Shown: positions 48,465 to 57,166, numbered from the stretch's first letter. The stretch is 64,000 nt of DNA from Ralstonia wenshanensis (GCF_021173085.1 NZ_CP076412.1:1054001-1118000); one strand, 5' to 3'. Notes: generated by a model not told the origin, from the sequence alone. Numbers and translations: made by a program.

Positions 48465-48635
48465 CTTACTTTCTTTGTCTTGCCAAAGAAAGTAAGCAAA
48501 GAAAGGCGCGCCCGATGCGGCGAACCCCTCCTTGAATTTCCATAACCGGGCGGAGAAGGGGAAAACTCGCTTCGCTCAAACAGTTCCCCTTCTTTTTTCC
48601 GCCCGCTTACAGAAATTCAAGGCGCCGCATCGGGC
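48465..48635. repeat. REP-like nested palindromic element inside the malonate operon
   Basis: About 170 bp of nested inverted repeats: a hairpin CTTACTTTCTTTG / CAAAGAAAGTAAG (48465-48496), then an outer stem GCCCGATGCGGCG (48510-48522) with CGCCGCATCGGGC (48623-48635), inside it TTGAATTTC with GAAATTCAA (48532-48540, 48612-48620), and innermost GGGCGGAGAAGGGGAA with TTCCCCTTC...CCGCCC. Such elements are known as dispersed repeats in Ralstonia, Burkholderia and Xanthomonas genomes. It lies between mdcE and madL. Confidence 0.85.
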
Positions 48636-48693
48636 AGGGCACGGCCACACCATCTGGTGCTTTAGGTTCGCGCCGTGATGTGCTTCCTATTCG

Positions 48694-49524
48694 TTATGCG
48701 CTTTCCGGCTGCGCGTTCCATTGCTCGCGTAGGCGTTTGCGGACTTCTGACGATGCGCTGCGCAGGGGTGCGCCCAGGCGGCTTTCCAAGCCGCGCGATG
48801 GATCAGCCGCGATGTTGGCCAGTGCTGCGGCGAGTGCGGTCTGCACGGTGTCGACGTCTCCGGCGTCGGGTGCGTCGGCGGATTTGACCTTCAGCAGTTT
48901 CCACAGCAAGCCGAGCGACGCGAAGCTGGCGATGTCGTACGCCATCGGCGGAATCTCTTGCGCGAGGCGTTCCAGGTCGGCGACCGAGCGCAGCGTCACG
49001 CGCGCCGCTGCGGCCTTGCCCATCGCGTGCACCATCACGTCGGCATCGTCCAGGGCGAGCAGGCGATTGGCCTGATAGCCGTGCGCGAGCAATGCTCCCG
49101 ACATGGCGCGACCGACGATGAGGCCGATGACGGGGTGACCGGCCAGGCGGGCGGCAGCGTAGGCATCCGCTGCTGCAGCCAGGGCGAGGTGGATGCCGTA
49201 GGCCTCCTCGCGGCGCCCGTAGGCTTGGCTTGCCACATCGATGACGGCGACGATGGCGCGCTTCTTTTCCTGCGCGGCATCTGCTGTCATCACATCGCGC
49301 ACGGCACGCGCAAGCTGCCAGCCTTCGATGAGGCCCACTTCGCCGTTGCGTGCGCGAGGAAAGCGGTTCTCGGCATCGGGCACGACGGCGATGTAGCGCG
49401 CGGGCTGACCTGCGAGCGCCGCATCGACGACTTGCAGCGTGCTGCCGTAACCCGGCACCGGTGTGCCGTCGGCAAGCGCACGCATCCAGGTTGCGCCGCG
49501 CGTGGAAAGTTCGTTCTGGCTCAT
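48694..49524 (-). CDS. mdcE: Malonate decarboxylase gamma subunit MdcE
   Basis: A 276-residue carboxyltransferase-fold subunit. With MdcD it removes CO2 from malonyl-S-carrier to give acetyl-S-carrier. The N-terminus M-S-Q-N-E-L-S-T-R-G-A-T-W, V-I-D-V-A-S-Q-A-Y-G-R-R-E-E near residue 95, and V-G-R-A-M-S-G-A-L-L-A-H-G-Y near 145 fit the family. Its ATG overlaps the mdcD stop by four bases. Confidence 0.92.
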   Translation of the reverse strand: MSQNELSTRGATWMRALADGTPVPGYGSTLQVVDAALAGQPARYIAVVPDAENRFPRARNGEVGLIEGWQLARAVRDVMTADAAQEKKRAIVAVIDVASQAYGRREEAYGIHLALAAAADAYAAARLAGHPVIGLIVGRAMSGALLAHGYQANRLLALDDADVMVHAMGKAAAARVTLRSVADLERLAQEIPPMAYDIASFASLGLLWKLLKVKSADAPDAGDVDTVQTALAAALANIAADPSRGLESRLGAPLRSASSEVRKRLREQWNAQPESA

Positions 49525-50366
49525 GCGACGTCCTTTGCGTAGTGCATGCGCACATCTTCTGCCGTGGCTTGGCGTGATGTGTCGACGGCGGCAAGTTGTG
49601 CGAGGTAGTGGTCGATCTGCTCGCTGCGCTGGTGCTTGGGCGCGCCGGCGCGCAGCCACTCGATCACCTGTGCGCGGATGGCGACGGAATCGTCTTCGAT
49701 GCAGACATCGGCCAGGCCGGTGGCGGCGCGCTGCTCTCCGCCGGTCAGGCTCCAGATGAAGGGGCGATCGCGCGAGTCGTATTCTTCAATGCCGGCCTCC
49801 TGCTCGATGACCTGCGGGCCGTTCAGGCCGAGGCGTGCCTCACGCGTCATCAGCAGGTAGCTGCACAGGCCCGCCGCGATGCTCATGCCGCCAAAGCAGC
49901 CGACCACGCCCGCGGTGATGCCGATCACCGGCCCGTATTCGCGCAGCGCACGGATGCCTGCGTGGATCTCGGCAATGGCGGCAAGGCCCAGGTTGGCTTC
50001 CTGCAGTCGCACGCCGCCGGTTTCGAAGACGATGACGGCGCGTGTGGGAATGCCGTTGCGGTTGTCTTCTGCCGCCAGCTCCAGCGCGCCGGCAATCTTG
50101 GCGCCGGACACCTCGCCCATGCTGCCGCCCTGGAAGGCGCCTTCAATGGCGAGCACCACCGCAGGTTGCCCGCCCAGCGTCCCGCGGGCCACCACCACGC
50201 CATCATCTGCCTGCGTGACGATGCCCTGGCGCGGCAGCCACGGCGAGGTCAATTGCTCGAATGGGTCGAGCAGCTCGCGGAAGGTGCCGGGGTCGAGCAG
50301 GGCAATCGCACGTCGGCGCGCGTCGCGTTCGATAAAGCTGTCGCGTTCAATCGGGTTGCGTGACAT
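49521..50366 (-). CDS. mdcD: Malonate decarboxylase beta subunit MdcD
   Basis: A 281-residue crotonase/carboxyltransferase-fold catalytic subunit. F-E-T-G-G-V-R-L-Q-E-A-N-L-G near residue 115 and I-T-A-G-V-V-G-C-F-G-G-M-S near 150 form the oxyanion-hole region. E-Q-E-A-G-I-E-E-Y-D-S-R-D is a conserved MdcD block. GGAGA sites precede the start, nine bases after mdcC. Confidence 0.92.
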   Translation of the reverse strand: MSRNPIERDSFIERDARRRAIALLDPGTFRELLDPFEQLTSPWLPRQGIVTQADDGVVVARGTLGGQPAVVLAIEGAFQGGSMGEVSGAKIAGALELAAEDNRNGIPTRAVIVFETGGVRLQEANLGLAAIAEIHAGIRALREYGPVIGITAGVVGCFGGMSIAAGLCSYLLMTREARLGLNGPQVIEQEAGIEEYDSRDRPFIWSLTGGEQRAATGLADVCIEDDSVAIRAQVIEWLRAGAPKHQRSEQIDHYLAQLAAVDTSRQATAEDVRMHYAKDVA

Positions 50367-50375
50367 GGCTTCTCC

Positions 50376-50681
50376 TTATGACCCGAGCGTGTTAAGCGAT
50401 TCAAGCGCCTGCTCAAGCCGCAACCGCACCACGGCCGGTGTCGCGCCGAAGTCGTTGATGATGATCTTGGCCGCCGGCCACGCGTGCGAGCCGAACACAC
50501 GCGCAAGTTGCGCCTGCCACGTCGCGCTCATGCCATTGACTGACGTGGTGATGGCCACATCGATCTGGCCGGCGTTGCCCGGCGTCAGCAACACCTCGAG
50601 GTCGCCCGAGCCGACCACCCCTGCATACGCACGGCGCGCGGCGGGTGCGCCGCCGGTGAACTGAAAATCAAGCTGCTCCAT
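50376..50681 (-). CDS. mdcC: Malonate decarboxylase acyl-carrier subunit MdcC
   Basis: A 101-residue carrier protein (delta subunit). The prosthetic-group serine is S25 in V-V-G-S-G-D-L-E-V-L, at the same position as in known MdcC. The prosthetic group, triphosphoribosyl-dephospho-CoA, is made by MdcB and attached by MdcG. It overlaps the end of mdcB by 14 bases. Confidence 0.92.
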   Translation of the reverse strand: MEQLDFQFTGGAPAARRAYAGVVGSGDLEVLLTPGNAGQIDVAITTSVNGMSATWQAQLARVFGSHAWPAAKIIINDFGATPAVVRLRLEQALESLNTLGS

Positions 50682-51597
50682 GTTCGGTTTCCTGATGAGC
50701 GGATTCGGTGTCGGACGCTGCGCGCGCGCTTGCGGGCAGGCGGTCGAGGAAGAGTGCTGCAGCCAGCAGGTCGGCCGCGCCGCCGGGCGACACGTGCAGC
50801 GCCAGCATGTCTTGTTCAAGCGTACGGAAAGCGCGGCGGCCTTGCTCTGTGGCCAAGCCGCCTTCTGCGCGTACGGTGGCTGCGCCGGTCTGCACGATGT
50901 GCAGTGCCTTGGCGCCGCCGCGTGCGAGCACGCAGGTGTCGTCCAGCGCAGCTATGACGGCAAGCAATGCATCCACGCGCGCATGGTCTTCGCGAATGCC
51001 TGCAGCGCGTGCATGGTGCAACGCCGGCAGGGCGACCTTGATCACGTGCGGAAAGCCGGCACAGGCCTGGCCCTTCGCACCGCCCACGCCGTAGTCATTG
51101 CAGGCGCGCTCGCCCTTGTGGCCAGTGGAGACAGGCGCAAAGCGATCCGGGATGTTGGCCAGGCGTGCCGCGCGGCTTGCAACAGCGGCCGCACCCAATG
51201 CATGCGGAGCTTGGCTTGCAGCCGTGACCAGCAGGCCGAGCGCCCAGATGGCACCACGGTGTGTGTTGATGCCGCCGGTGGCATCAAGCATGGCCGCTTC
51301 GCCTTCGCGGCCGAGGCGGCCGATGCGCTCGCGCAGCGCGAGTTGTGCACCGGCCTGCATTTCGATCTGCGCGCCAGCCAATGCCATGGCTTCAAACGCC
51401 GGGCGCAGGGTCTGGGCGGAATGCGCCATCAGCGTCCAGTCCAGATCGTGATGTGCGCCGTTGCCACGCACATCCACCAGACCGGGTTTGGGCGACAGCG
51501 TTACCTCGTCGATGAGGGCAGACTCGACTAGCGCGGCCAATCGCTTCGCGCGTGCTTTCGGGCTGGCCGGCAGGGGCCGTTGCAATGTCTTCTCCAT
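50668..51597 (-). CDS. mdcB: Triphosphoribosyl-dephospho-CoA synthase MdcB
   Basis: A 309-residue enzyme of the CitG/MdcB family that joins ATP-derived ribose to dephospho-CoA. Motifs visible are L-S-P-K-P-G-L-V-D-V-R-G-N-G-A-H-H-D near residue 35, D-A-T-G-G-I-N-T-H-R-G near 105, and T-G-H-K-G-E-R-A-C-N-D-Y-G near 155. The ATG overlaps the mdcA stop (TAATG). Confidence 0.92.
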   Translation of the reverse strand: MEKTLQRPLPASPKARAKRLAALVESALIDEVTLSPKPGLVDVRGNGAHHDLDWTLMAHSAQTLRPAFEAMALAGAQIEMQAGAQLALRERIGRLGREGEAAMLDATGGINTHRGAIWALGLLVTAASQAPHALGAAAVASRAARLANIPDRFAPVSTGHKGERACNDYGVGGAKGQACAGFPHVIKVALPALHHARAAGIREDHARVDALLAVIAALDDTCVLARGGAKALHIVQTGAATVRAEGGLATEQGRRAFRTLEQDMLALHVSPGGAADLLAAALFLDRLPASARAASDTESAHQETEHGAA

Positions 51598-53285
51598 TAC
51601 CAGCTCCGGAAGCGTGCAGGCGGGTCGTACAGGCCGCCGGACCATTCGACCAAGTCGGCGATGCTCTTGGCGGCGAGCAGCTCGCGGCTGGCATCGCTGC
51701 GGCGCACGTCGAGGTCTTCGGGCAGGGCGATCAGGCCGTCGCGGCGCATCTGTTCGGTCTTGGATGGGTCGTGCCGCAGGCCGATGGATGTGACGCCCGC
51801 TACCGCTGCAATCATCGCGCGCCGCTCTTCCAGCGAGCGGGCCTTGTAGAGATACGCGATGCCGTCTTCGGTCAGCAGGTGCGTGACGTCGTCGCCGTAG
51901 ATCATGATGGGCGCCAGCGGCATGCCGCTTTGCTTGGCGACGGCCACTGCATCCAGCGTGTCGACGAAGGTCGGCTTGCCGCCTTCCTGGAACGTCTCGA
52001 CCATCTGCACGACGAGCTTCCTGCCGCGCTCGAGCATCGTCACGGGTTCGGTCATGTCGAGCCACGCAGGCGTGGCGTGGCGGCGGCCGCGCGGGTCGTG
52101 GCCCATGTTGGGCGCGCCGCCAAAACCGGCCAGCCGACCGCGCGTGACGGTGGACGAATGCCCGTCGCCATCCACCTGCAGCGTCGCGCCAATGAAGAGG
52201 TCCACCGCATATTGGCCGGCGAGCTGGCACAGCATGCGGTTCGAGCGCAGCGAGCCGTCGCGGCCGGTGAAGAACACATCGGGGCGTGCGGCTACGTAGC
52301 GCTCCATGCCCAGCTCGGTGCCGAAGCAGTGCACGCTTTCCACCCAGCCGGATTCAATGGCGGGAATCAACGTCGGATGCGGGTTCAGCGTCCAGTTGCG
52401 GCAGATCTTGCCCTTGAGGCCCAGGCGTTCGCCGTACGTTGGCAGGATCAGCTCGATGGCAGCGGTGTTGAAGCCGATGCCGTGGTTGAGCGACTGCACG
52501 TTGTGCCGCTGGTAGATGCCGCGAATCGCCATCATCGCCATCAGCACGTGCACGGGCTTGATGAGGCGCGGGTCGCGCGTGAACAGCGGCTCGATGTAGA
52601 ACGGCTTGTCGGCCTGCACGATGAAGTCGACCCACGAGCCGGGAATGTCGACGCGCGGCAGGTCGGCCGGGTCATCGACGATCTCGTTGACCTGCACGAT
52701 GACGATGCCGTCGGAAAACGCAGTGGGCTCGACCAGCGCGGGCGTGTCTTCGGTGCTCGGGCCGGTGTAGATGTTGCCGTCGCGGTCGGCCTTGAAACCG
52801 GCCACCAGCGACACGTTCGGGATCAGGTCCACCACCAGCCGTGCATACAGCTCGATGTAGGTGTGGATGGCGCCGACTTCCAGCAGCCCGTCGGCCAGCA
52901 ACTGGCTGATGCGCAGGCTTTGCGGCCCGGCAAACGAGAAGTCGAGCTTGTGCGCGATGCCGGCTTCAAAAATGTCGAGATGCTCGGCGCGGCTCACGCT
53001 GGGCATGATCATGTGCAGATCGTGCAGGCGCTCGGGGTTCACCTTGGCCAGCGAGCGAGAGAGGAAATCCGCCTGCTTCTGGTTGTTGCCTTCCAGCACG
53101 ACGCGGTCGCGCGGGGCGAGCAGCGCTTCGAGCGCGGCGACGATGTCGCCAGTGGGAATGACCTTGCCGTTGGCAATGCGGCGCGCTGCAGTCAGGCGGC
53201 GTTCCTTCTCGTCGCGCCGCCGGCGCCATTGCGGCGGGATGGGTGCGTTGATCCCGTTTGCCGATTGGTTGGGCATCGGTTGCAT
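51597..53285 (-). CDS. mdcA: Malonate decarboxylase alpha subunit MdcA
   Basis: A 562-residue acetyl-S-carrier:malonate carrier transferase, which exchanges acetyl for malonyl on MdcC. The start at 53285 (M-Q-P-M-P-N-Q-S-A-N-G) has GGAGA upstream; a start three codons later is equally possible. Conserved blocks include L-E-G-N-N-Q-K-Q-A-D-F-L-S-R near residue 65, S-L-N-H-G-I-G-F-N-T-A-A near 270, and G-F-G-G-A-P-N-M-G-H-D-P-R-G near 395. It is first in the operon, just downstream of the MdcR-type operator. Confidence 0.93.
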   Translation of the reverse strand: MQPMPNQSANGINAPIPPQWRRRRDEKERRLTAARRIANGKVIPTGDIVAALEALLAPRDRVVLEGNNQKQADFLSRSLAKVNPERLHDLHMIMPSVSRAEHLDIFEAGIAHKLDFSFAGPQSLRISQLLADGLLEVGAIHTYIELYARLVVDLIPNVSLVAGFKADRDGNIYTGPSTEDTPALVEPTAFSDGIVIVQVNEIVDDPADLPRVDIPGSWVDFIVQADKPFYIEPLFTRDPRLIKPVHVLMAMMAIRGIYQRHNVQSLNHGIGFNTAAIELILPTYGERLGLKGKICRNWTLNPHPTLIPAIESGWVESVHCFGTELGMERYVAARPDVFFTGRDGSLRSNRMLCQLAGQYAVDLFIGATLQVDGDGHSSTVTRGRLAGFGGAPNMGHDPRGRRHATPAWLDMTEPVTMLERGRKLVVQMVETFQEGGKPTFVDTLDAVAVAKQSGMPLAPIMIYGDDVTHLLTEDGIAYLYKARSLEERRAMIAAVAGVTSIGLRHDPSKTEQMRRDGLIALPEDLDVRRSDASRELLAAKSIADLVEWSGGLYDPPARFRSW

Positions 53286-53368
53286 TGGGTGGCGTCTCCA
53301 GCCTTGATGGATTTGATGCCCTGTACCGTAGGCTGTAAAAAGGTGCACTTCAATCAACCTAGGCGCGG

Positions 53369-53393
53369 TTTCATTAACTTGAAGTTAATGAAA
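53369..53393. promoter_or_regulatory. Operator palindrome between mdcA and mdcR
   Basis: TTTCATTAACTT (53369-53380), one central G, then its exact complement AAGTTAATGAAA (53382-53393). The 25-bp palindrome sits in the divergent promoter region 84 bases from mdcA and 58 bases from the regulator, and is much more AT-rich than the surroundings. The LysR-type T-N11-A half-site pattern can be drawn within it. Confidence 0.85.
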
Positions 53394-53450
53394 CAATGGC
53401 CGATTCTGATAGCAGCGCGCAGACAGAACGCGCCCGGAGGAGACCCTGCC

Positions 53451-54356
53451 ATGGCAATCGATGAAGACATCACCCTGAAGAAGCTCGAGGTGTTCCAGTC
53501 GTTCATGACGCTGGGCAACATGGCGCGCGTGTCGGAAGCGCTCGGGCAGAGCACGGTGAGCGTGCATCGCGCGCTGCATTCGCTGGAAGAAGGCCTGCGC
53601 TGCCCGCTGTTCAAGCGCGATGGCCGCAAGCTGATTCCGCTCTCGACCGCCTACGTGTTTGCCGAACACGTGGAACGCATCCTGGCCGAGTGCGAAGCCG
53701 GCGTGCGCCGTACGCGCGAAGCGGCGGGGTTCTCGTCAACCACGCTGAAGATCGGCGGCCTCTATTCGATGACGGTCGGCACGTTGCCGCGCATCTTTGC
53801 GGGGCTCAAGACGCGCCGCTCCGCACTCGACATCGAACTCACGCTGGGCTCGAACCGCAGCCTGCTCGCCAAGCTGGAAGACGGCCAGCTCGACGCCATC
53901 GTCATCGCGCTGGGCGAGCCGTTGCGCAATTCCGATCTGCTGACCGTGCCGATGTTCGACGACGAGATTCTGTTTGCCGCGCCGCTCGGCTCGCCGTATG
54001 CGTCGTCAGCGGAGATCGACTTGCAAGCTGTACGCGGCGAGAAGTTCGTTGCGCTCGGCGACGATTTTGCGACGTACCACGACTTCATGGCTGCCTTTGA
54101 CAAGGCCGGCTTCGCGCCGCAGATTGCCCTGCGCGTGGGCGATATCTTTTCGCTCATGAACCTCGTGAGCGGCGGCATCGGCTACGCGCTGCTGCCCCGT
54201 CGAGTGGCGGATTTCAGCCCTAAGGTGCAACTGATTCCGTTGGCGGCGCGCTATGCGATCAGTCAGCACATTGTGCTGGTGATGCAGCGCAATCGGGAGC
54301 GCGATCCGAACCTGCTGGCGTTGTCGGCGGAGTGTCGGTTGTTGGGGGCACGGTGA
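53451..54356 (+). CDS. mdcR: LysR-family regulator of malonate use (MdcR-like)
   Basis: A 301-residue regulator from ATG 53451 with GGAGGAG upstream. The N-terminal helix-turn-helix (K-L-E-V-F-Q-S-F-M-T-L-G-N-M-A-R-V-S-E-A-L near residues 10-30) and the effector-binding domain are normal in length. L-G-Q-S-T-V-S-V-H-R-A-L-H-S-L-E resembles known MdcR. The gene is divergent from mdcA and shares with it the palindromic operator, so activation of mdcABCDE in response to malonate is expected. Confidence 0.88.
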   Translation: MAIDEDITLKKLEVFQSFMTLGNMARVSEALGQSTVSVHRALHSLEEGLRCPLFKRDGRKLIPLSTAYVFAEHVERILAECEAGVRRTREAAGFSSTTLKIGGLYSMTVGTLPRIFAGLKTRRSALDIELTLGSNRSLLAKLEDGQLDAIVIALGEPLRNSDLLTVPMFDDEILFAAPLGSPYASSAEIDLQAVRGEKFVALGDDFATYHDFMAAFDKAGFAPQIALRVGDIFSLMNLVSGGIGYALLPRRVADFSPKVQLIPLAARYAISQHIVLVMQRNRERDPNLLALSAECRLLGAR

Positions 54357-54492
54357 TCAATGTGGCGTACCGTGTGGCCGCTGAAGTCGCCCACTGGTCT
54401 GGCTTGGTACTGCTGCGCGCGTTTCGCGCCGACCAGCGGTGGGGACGAGCGAGCGATGGATGGTGGCAGCGCGAACCTATGGCGCTGTGGTG

Positions 54493-54750
54493 TCAATCCA
54501 CAATGGCGCAGCCGTTCCCGATGAGCATCGCGCCACACTCGGTCTCGTCCCCATGCGTGGCAACGGGCTCGCCGTCCACCTCCATATCGCAGCGCACCTT
54601 GATGATCGTGTTGGGCCCGTGAATCGGGCAGTCCACCCAGTCTGTGCGCCGCGCGATGGGTTTGCCATCGAGCTGGCTGTCTGGCGAGCCCGTTGTGACA
54701 TGGCCGCCATGGGAGTGGCGGCAACCGACTGTGATCATGCTTCCGTCCAT
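54493..54750 (-). CDS. PAAR-domain protein (type VI secretion spike tip)
   Basis: An 85-residue protein. Two PAAR repeats are visible: H-G-G-H-V-T-T-G-S-P-D-S-Q-L-D-G-K-P-I-A-R-R-T-D with V-D-C-P-I-H-G, then E-V-D-G-E-P-V-A-T-H-G-D-E-T-E-C-G-A. The histidines and cysteines are the expected zinc ligands. PAAR proteins cap the VgrG spike and recruit effectors. It starts at 54750 or four codons later (M-I-T-V-G-C). No VgrG or other structural T6SS gene is in the window, so this is an orphan PAAR module with the adjacent unknown genes as possible cargo. Confidence 0.85.
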   Translation of the reverse strand: MDGSMITVGCRHSHGGHVTTGSPDSQLDGKPIARRTDWVDCPIHGPNTIIKVRCDMEVDGEPVATHGDETECGAMLIGNGCAIVD

Positions 54751-54763
54751 GCTTGCGCTGTCC

Positions 54764-56017
54764 TTAGTTTCTGTCTTTGATTTTTCCTTCGCTGGTACTT
54801 TCGGGGAATAGGCTCTTAGGCGCGGCTGCCAATGCCTTGCTCAATGCAGCCAGAAACTCAGCCTCAAATTGCTCCGACACATGCCATCGACCGAGTTGCC
54901 CCTTCTTTTCAAAGGTAAATTTCTCATCGATTTCAAGCACGCCATTTTCCGAGAGTTTTGCAAGTAGCGGATCCTCGTATGCGATGCGCAAAGGGCATGA
55001 CAGTTGGGTGGGCGATTTCTCGGTGCAATCGGCCGTGGGGCTCACGGACATCACGCGCTGGCTCAATGTTTTTGAATGGCTGACGCCGAACCGGTCCTGC
55101 CGATTATTTGTGGGTGAGGCTGAAACGTCTTTCTTTTGCAGCACTTCCAGGCCGTTCATGAATGCCTTGCGAAGCCTCTCGTTTCCGATCGGCGCCCCCA
55201 GGGATTCGCTATCTCGTTCGCCACCGTATTGGGTCTGAACAAACTCCGCGGGCACCATGGCGACCTCAAAACCAGACCCCCCCTCGGCTGCTGGGCGAAT
55301 GACAAAACCAACGGTCGTCTTCAAGTTACCGATCTTGAGATCAACCGTGCATCCACGGGAGCGTGAAGTTCTTTCGTATCCGATTTCTCGAATGTTAGAC
55401 AAATCAGGAGGTCCTGCCTGTATTGCATCGATGGATGACAAGTACGAACTCATCGATATATTGAATAAGGATGCGGATGCCCCCTTCGATTTACAGGCTG
55501 GCGTGGTGGGAGGGGCGAGGTAGAAGGCTGCTGCCGCCGCCACAACGCCAAGCCCTGTCGCCCACCCGCCAAAGCGCCACAGCCTTTTACGCCGATTCAT
55601 CCGGATCGAAATCGGTCGGATTTTTTCCAGAAAACGGTCTGGATCCAGCTCACAATAGGAAATTAGCCGGGTCTCGGCCACGAGGTCTTCGTCGCTTTCG
55701 GACGTCTTCAAGACCTTGGATGCAACCTCATCCAACATCTCGTTAGGCACGAGACCATGCTTGACCAGCCAATGCATGGCACCACCAGGGCCTGCAAATA
55801 GTGGGGCGTCAAGGAGAATGCGCTTCGTGCTGGCGGCCTCCGTGTCTTGAAGCAATTGGATCGCTTGATCATGGACGGCTTCGGTGATGAAACCGTCCAT
55901 CAGCAGCGCTCTGAGCTTCCATTCGTCCGTGTGCTGCTCAATCTCGATTGCTCGCCAGGCCAACGGGCCCGTACTGGTTGTTGCGGAAGCGGTGGCGATC
56001 GTTTGTTCGTGAGTCAT
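54764..56017 (-). CDS. Unknown membrane-anchored protein next to PAAR
   Basis: A 417-residue protein with no family I recognise. The first 145 residues look cytoplasmic and mostly helical (W-K-L-R-A-L-L-M-D-G-F-I-T-E-A-V-H-D-Q). A single transmembrane helix lies at about residues 150-168 (F-G-G-W-A-T-G-L-G-V-V-A-A-A-A-A-F-Y-L). The C-terminal 240 residues are probably periplasmic and carry a few cysteines (A-C-K-S-K-G, G-C-T-V-D-L, D-C-T-E-K, L-S-C-P-L) that could form disulfides. It is encoded 13 bases upstream of the PAAR gene with lower GC than neighbours. An effector-immunity or adaptor role is possible but unproven. Confidence 0.7.
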   Translation of the reverse strand: MTHEQTIATASATTSTGPLAWRAIEIEQHTDEWKLRALLMDGFITEAVHDQAIQLLQDTEAASTKRILLDAPLFAGPGGAMHWLVKHGLVPNEMLDEVASKVLKTSESDEDLVAETRLISYCELDPDRFLEKIRPISIRMNRRKRLWRFGGWATGLGVVAAAAAFYLAPPTTPACKSKGASASLFNISMSSYLSSIDAIQAGPPDLSNIREIGYERTSRSRGCTVDLKIGNLKTTVGFVIRPAAEGGSGFEVAMVPAEFVQTQYGGERDSESLGAPIGNERLRKAFMNGLEVLQKKDVSASPTNNRQDRFGVSHSKTLSQRVMSVSPTADCTEKSPTQLSCPLRIAYEDPLLAKLSENGVLEIDEKFTFEKKGQLGRWHVSEQFEAEFLAALSKALAAAPKSLFPESTSEGKIKDRN

Positions 56018-56062
56018 GTTGAATTTTTGACAGGGGAATCGAGCGTTGGCGCGATCATCGCG

Positions 56063-56502
56063 TTACACCACCGTCTGGGATCTCTGTTGCTTGAGGATGG
56101 CTTCTGCCTCGGATCGGGTCGGGGCTTGTGCGATTGAAGGCTTGGCGGGCGAGGCGATACGAGCCAGTACCTGTTCGATATCGACCACATGCTCGATCGA
56201 TGGCCACTGCTTGGCATCCGGCCACCATGGGCGTGGATCGGTGTTGTCCGATTGCGCAGCCGCTCGGTGCCGGAGAGCTTGGAGAACAGCAGCGCCGGTT
56301 TGCCCAGAATTTCTGGCAGGCCGTGGCCCGTGACGGACACTGTGCGCGTATTCAGCAAAGCAAGACGGTTGCCCATGGGCGGCGTTCCAACAGAAGTCAT
56401 GGAATCCGCGCTTGGCAATGAGCCGACCGGCAGCCAACGCGGGAGAACTGGCAAGGCTAGCTTGCGCGGTCTCCGACTTCTATCAACCCAACAAGAATTC
56501 AC
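56063..56502 (-). pseudogene. Frameshifted remnant of an unknown gene
   Basis: Two overlapping reading frames on the minus strand look like the two halves of one protein. The upstream half reads G-N-R-L-A-L-L-N-T-R-T-V-S-V-T-G-H-G-L-P-E-I-L-G-K-P-A-L-L-F-S-K-L in the frame of 56502. The downstream half reads D-P-R-P-W-W-P-D-A-K-Q-W-P-S-I-E-H-V-V-D-I in the frame of 56437 and ends at 56063. The switch falls near 56250-56270. The 5' end is not identifiable. Next to PAAR and the 417-residue gene, it may be the tail of a secreted effector gene. A sequencing error at the switch cannot be excluded. Confidence 0.5.
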
Positions 56503-56624
56503 ATGTTGATGGCGAGTCGACGGACTCCTTGCGGTCGAACGTTCAATCCGCGGCGAGTATCGACGTTGTCTGCATTACGACCGAAGTCGTGGATGCGTGA
56601 CGTGCTTCACAGCGGGCAAAGGGT

Positions 56625-56698
56625 GGGCGAGCCCAGGCAAGCCCCGGCACCGATGCTGCAACATCGGTGCCAGCAGACCTCATGTGCCTGGGTCGCCC
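56625..56698. repeat. Hairpin element 1 (double stem)
   Basis: GGGCGAGCCCAGGCA (56625-56639) pairs with TGCCTGGGTCGCCC (56685-56698) with one bulged G. Inside it GGCACCGATG (56646-56655) pairs perfectly with CATCGGTGCC (56662-56671). Confidence 0.75.
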
Positions 56699-56876
56699 AT
56701 GAAGTCAGCGTTGTTGCTGGAGGTGTTCCGGCGTATAGGCCGCGCTTGTTGCGCATGCGTTGCCGGCAGCGTTGCGGTTGAACACCGCGTGTGAGCTGGC
56801 GGCGTGGGAGATCGAGCGGGTCACGGCATTCCTCTTCATATGATGAACGGAACCGCGCCCAACCCTTGGGAGGGGT

Positions 56877-56952
56877 GGGCGAGCACAGGCAGGTTTGGAA
56901 CACCGAGACATAACGATCGGCACGGCCGAAGCCGTACAAGCCTGGCTCGCCC
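56877..56952. repeat. Hairpin element 2 (related to element 1)
   Basis: GGGCGAGCACAGGC (56877-56890) pairs with GCCTGGCTCGCCC (56940-56952) with one bulged A. The arms resemble those of element 1 (GGGCGAG...CAGGC), and an inner ACGGC / GCCGT stem is present. Confidence 0.7.
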
Positions 56953-57166
56953 AATGAGGGAGACGAAGCCAAGCCATAGCGGTTGAGGACAAGCACCTAT
57001 GCTCGGCGCTTGCCCGTTACGTCCGAGGGTTCCAAGCCTCGATCGCTTTCTCTATGGCACGGAAAACGATGGCGCAGAGTGTACCGATGGCTGCTTCGTC
57101 TGAGCAGGGGCGAAACTATAAATCAGAATTGGCGTATGTCGGGCAGTCCGTCACCGACTCCGTCAG

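Larger units (their letters stand above)
56503..57166. other. 664-bp stretch with two hairpins and no convincing gene
   Basis: Several short frames occur on both strands, but none shows a family or a good start. The two large imperfect hairpins listed separately take up part of it. The base composition is close to that of decayed DNA next to the PAAR genes. Confidence 0.5.

Noticed and set aside
56625-56952. Integron attC sites
   Set aside because: The hairpin shape with bulges is suggestive, but the conserved GTTRRRY and RYYYAAC boxes are absent and no integrase of that type is near.
56607-56996. 129-codon minus-strand frame over the two hairpins
   Set aside because: It translates inverted repeats, shows no family and has no good start; probably not coding.
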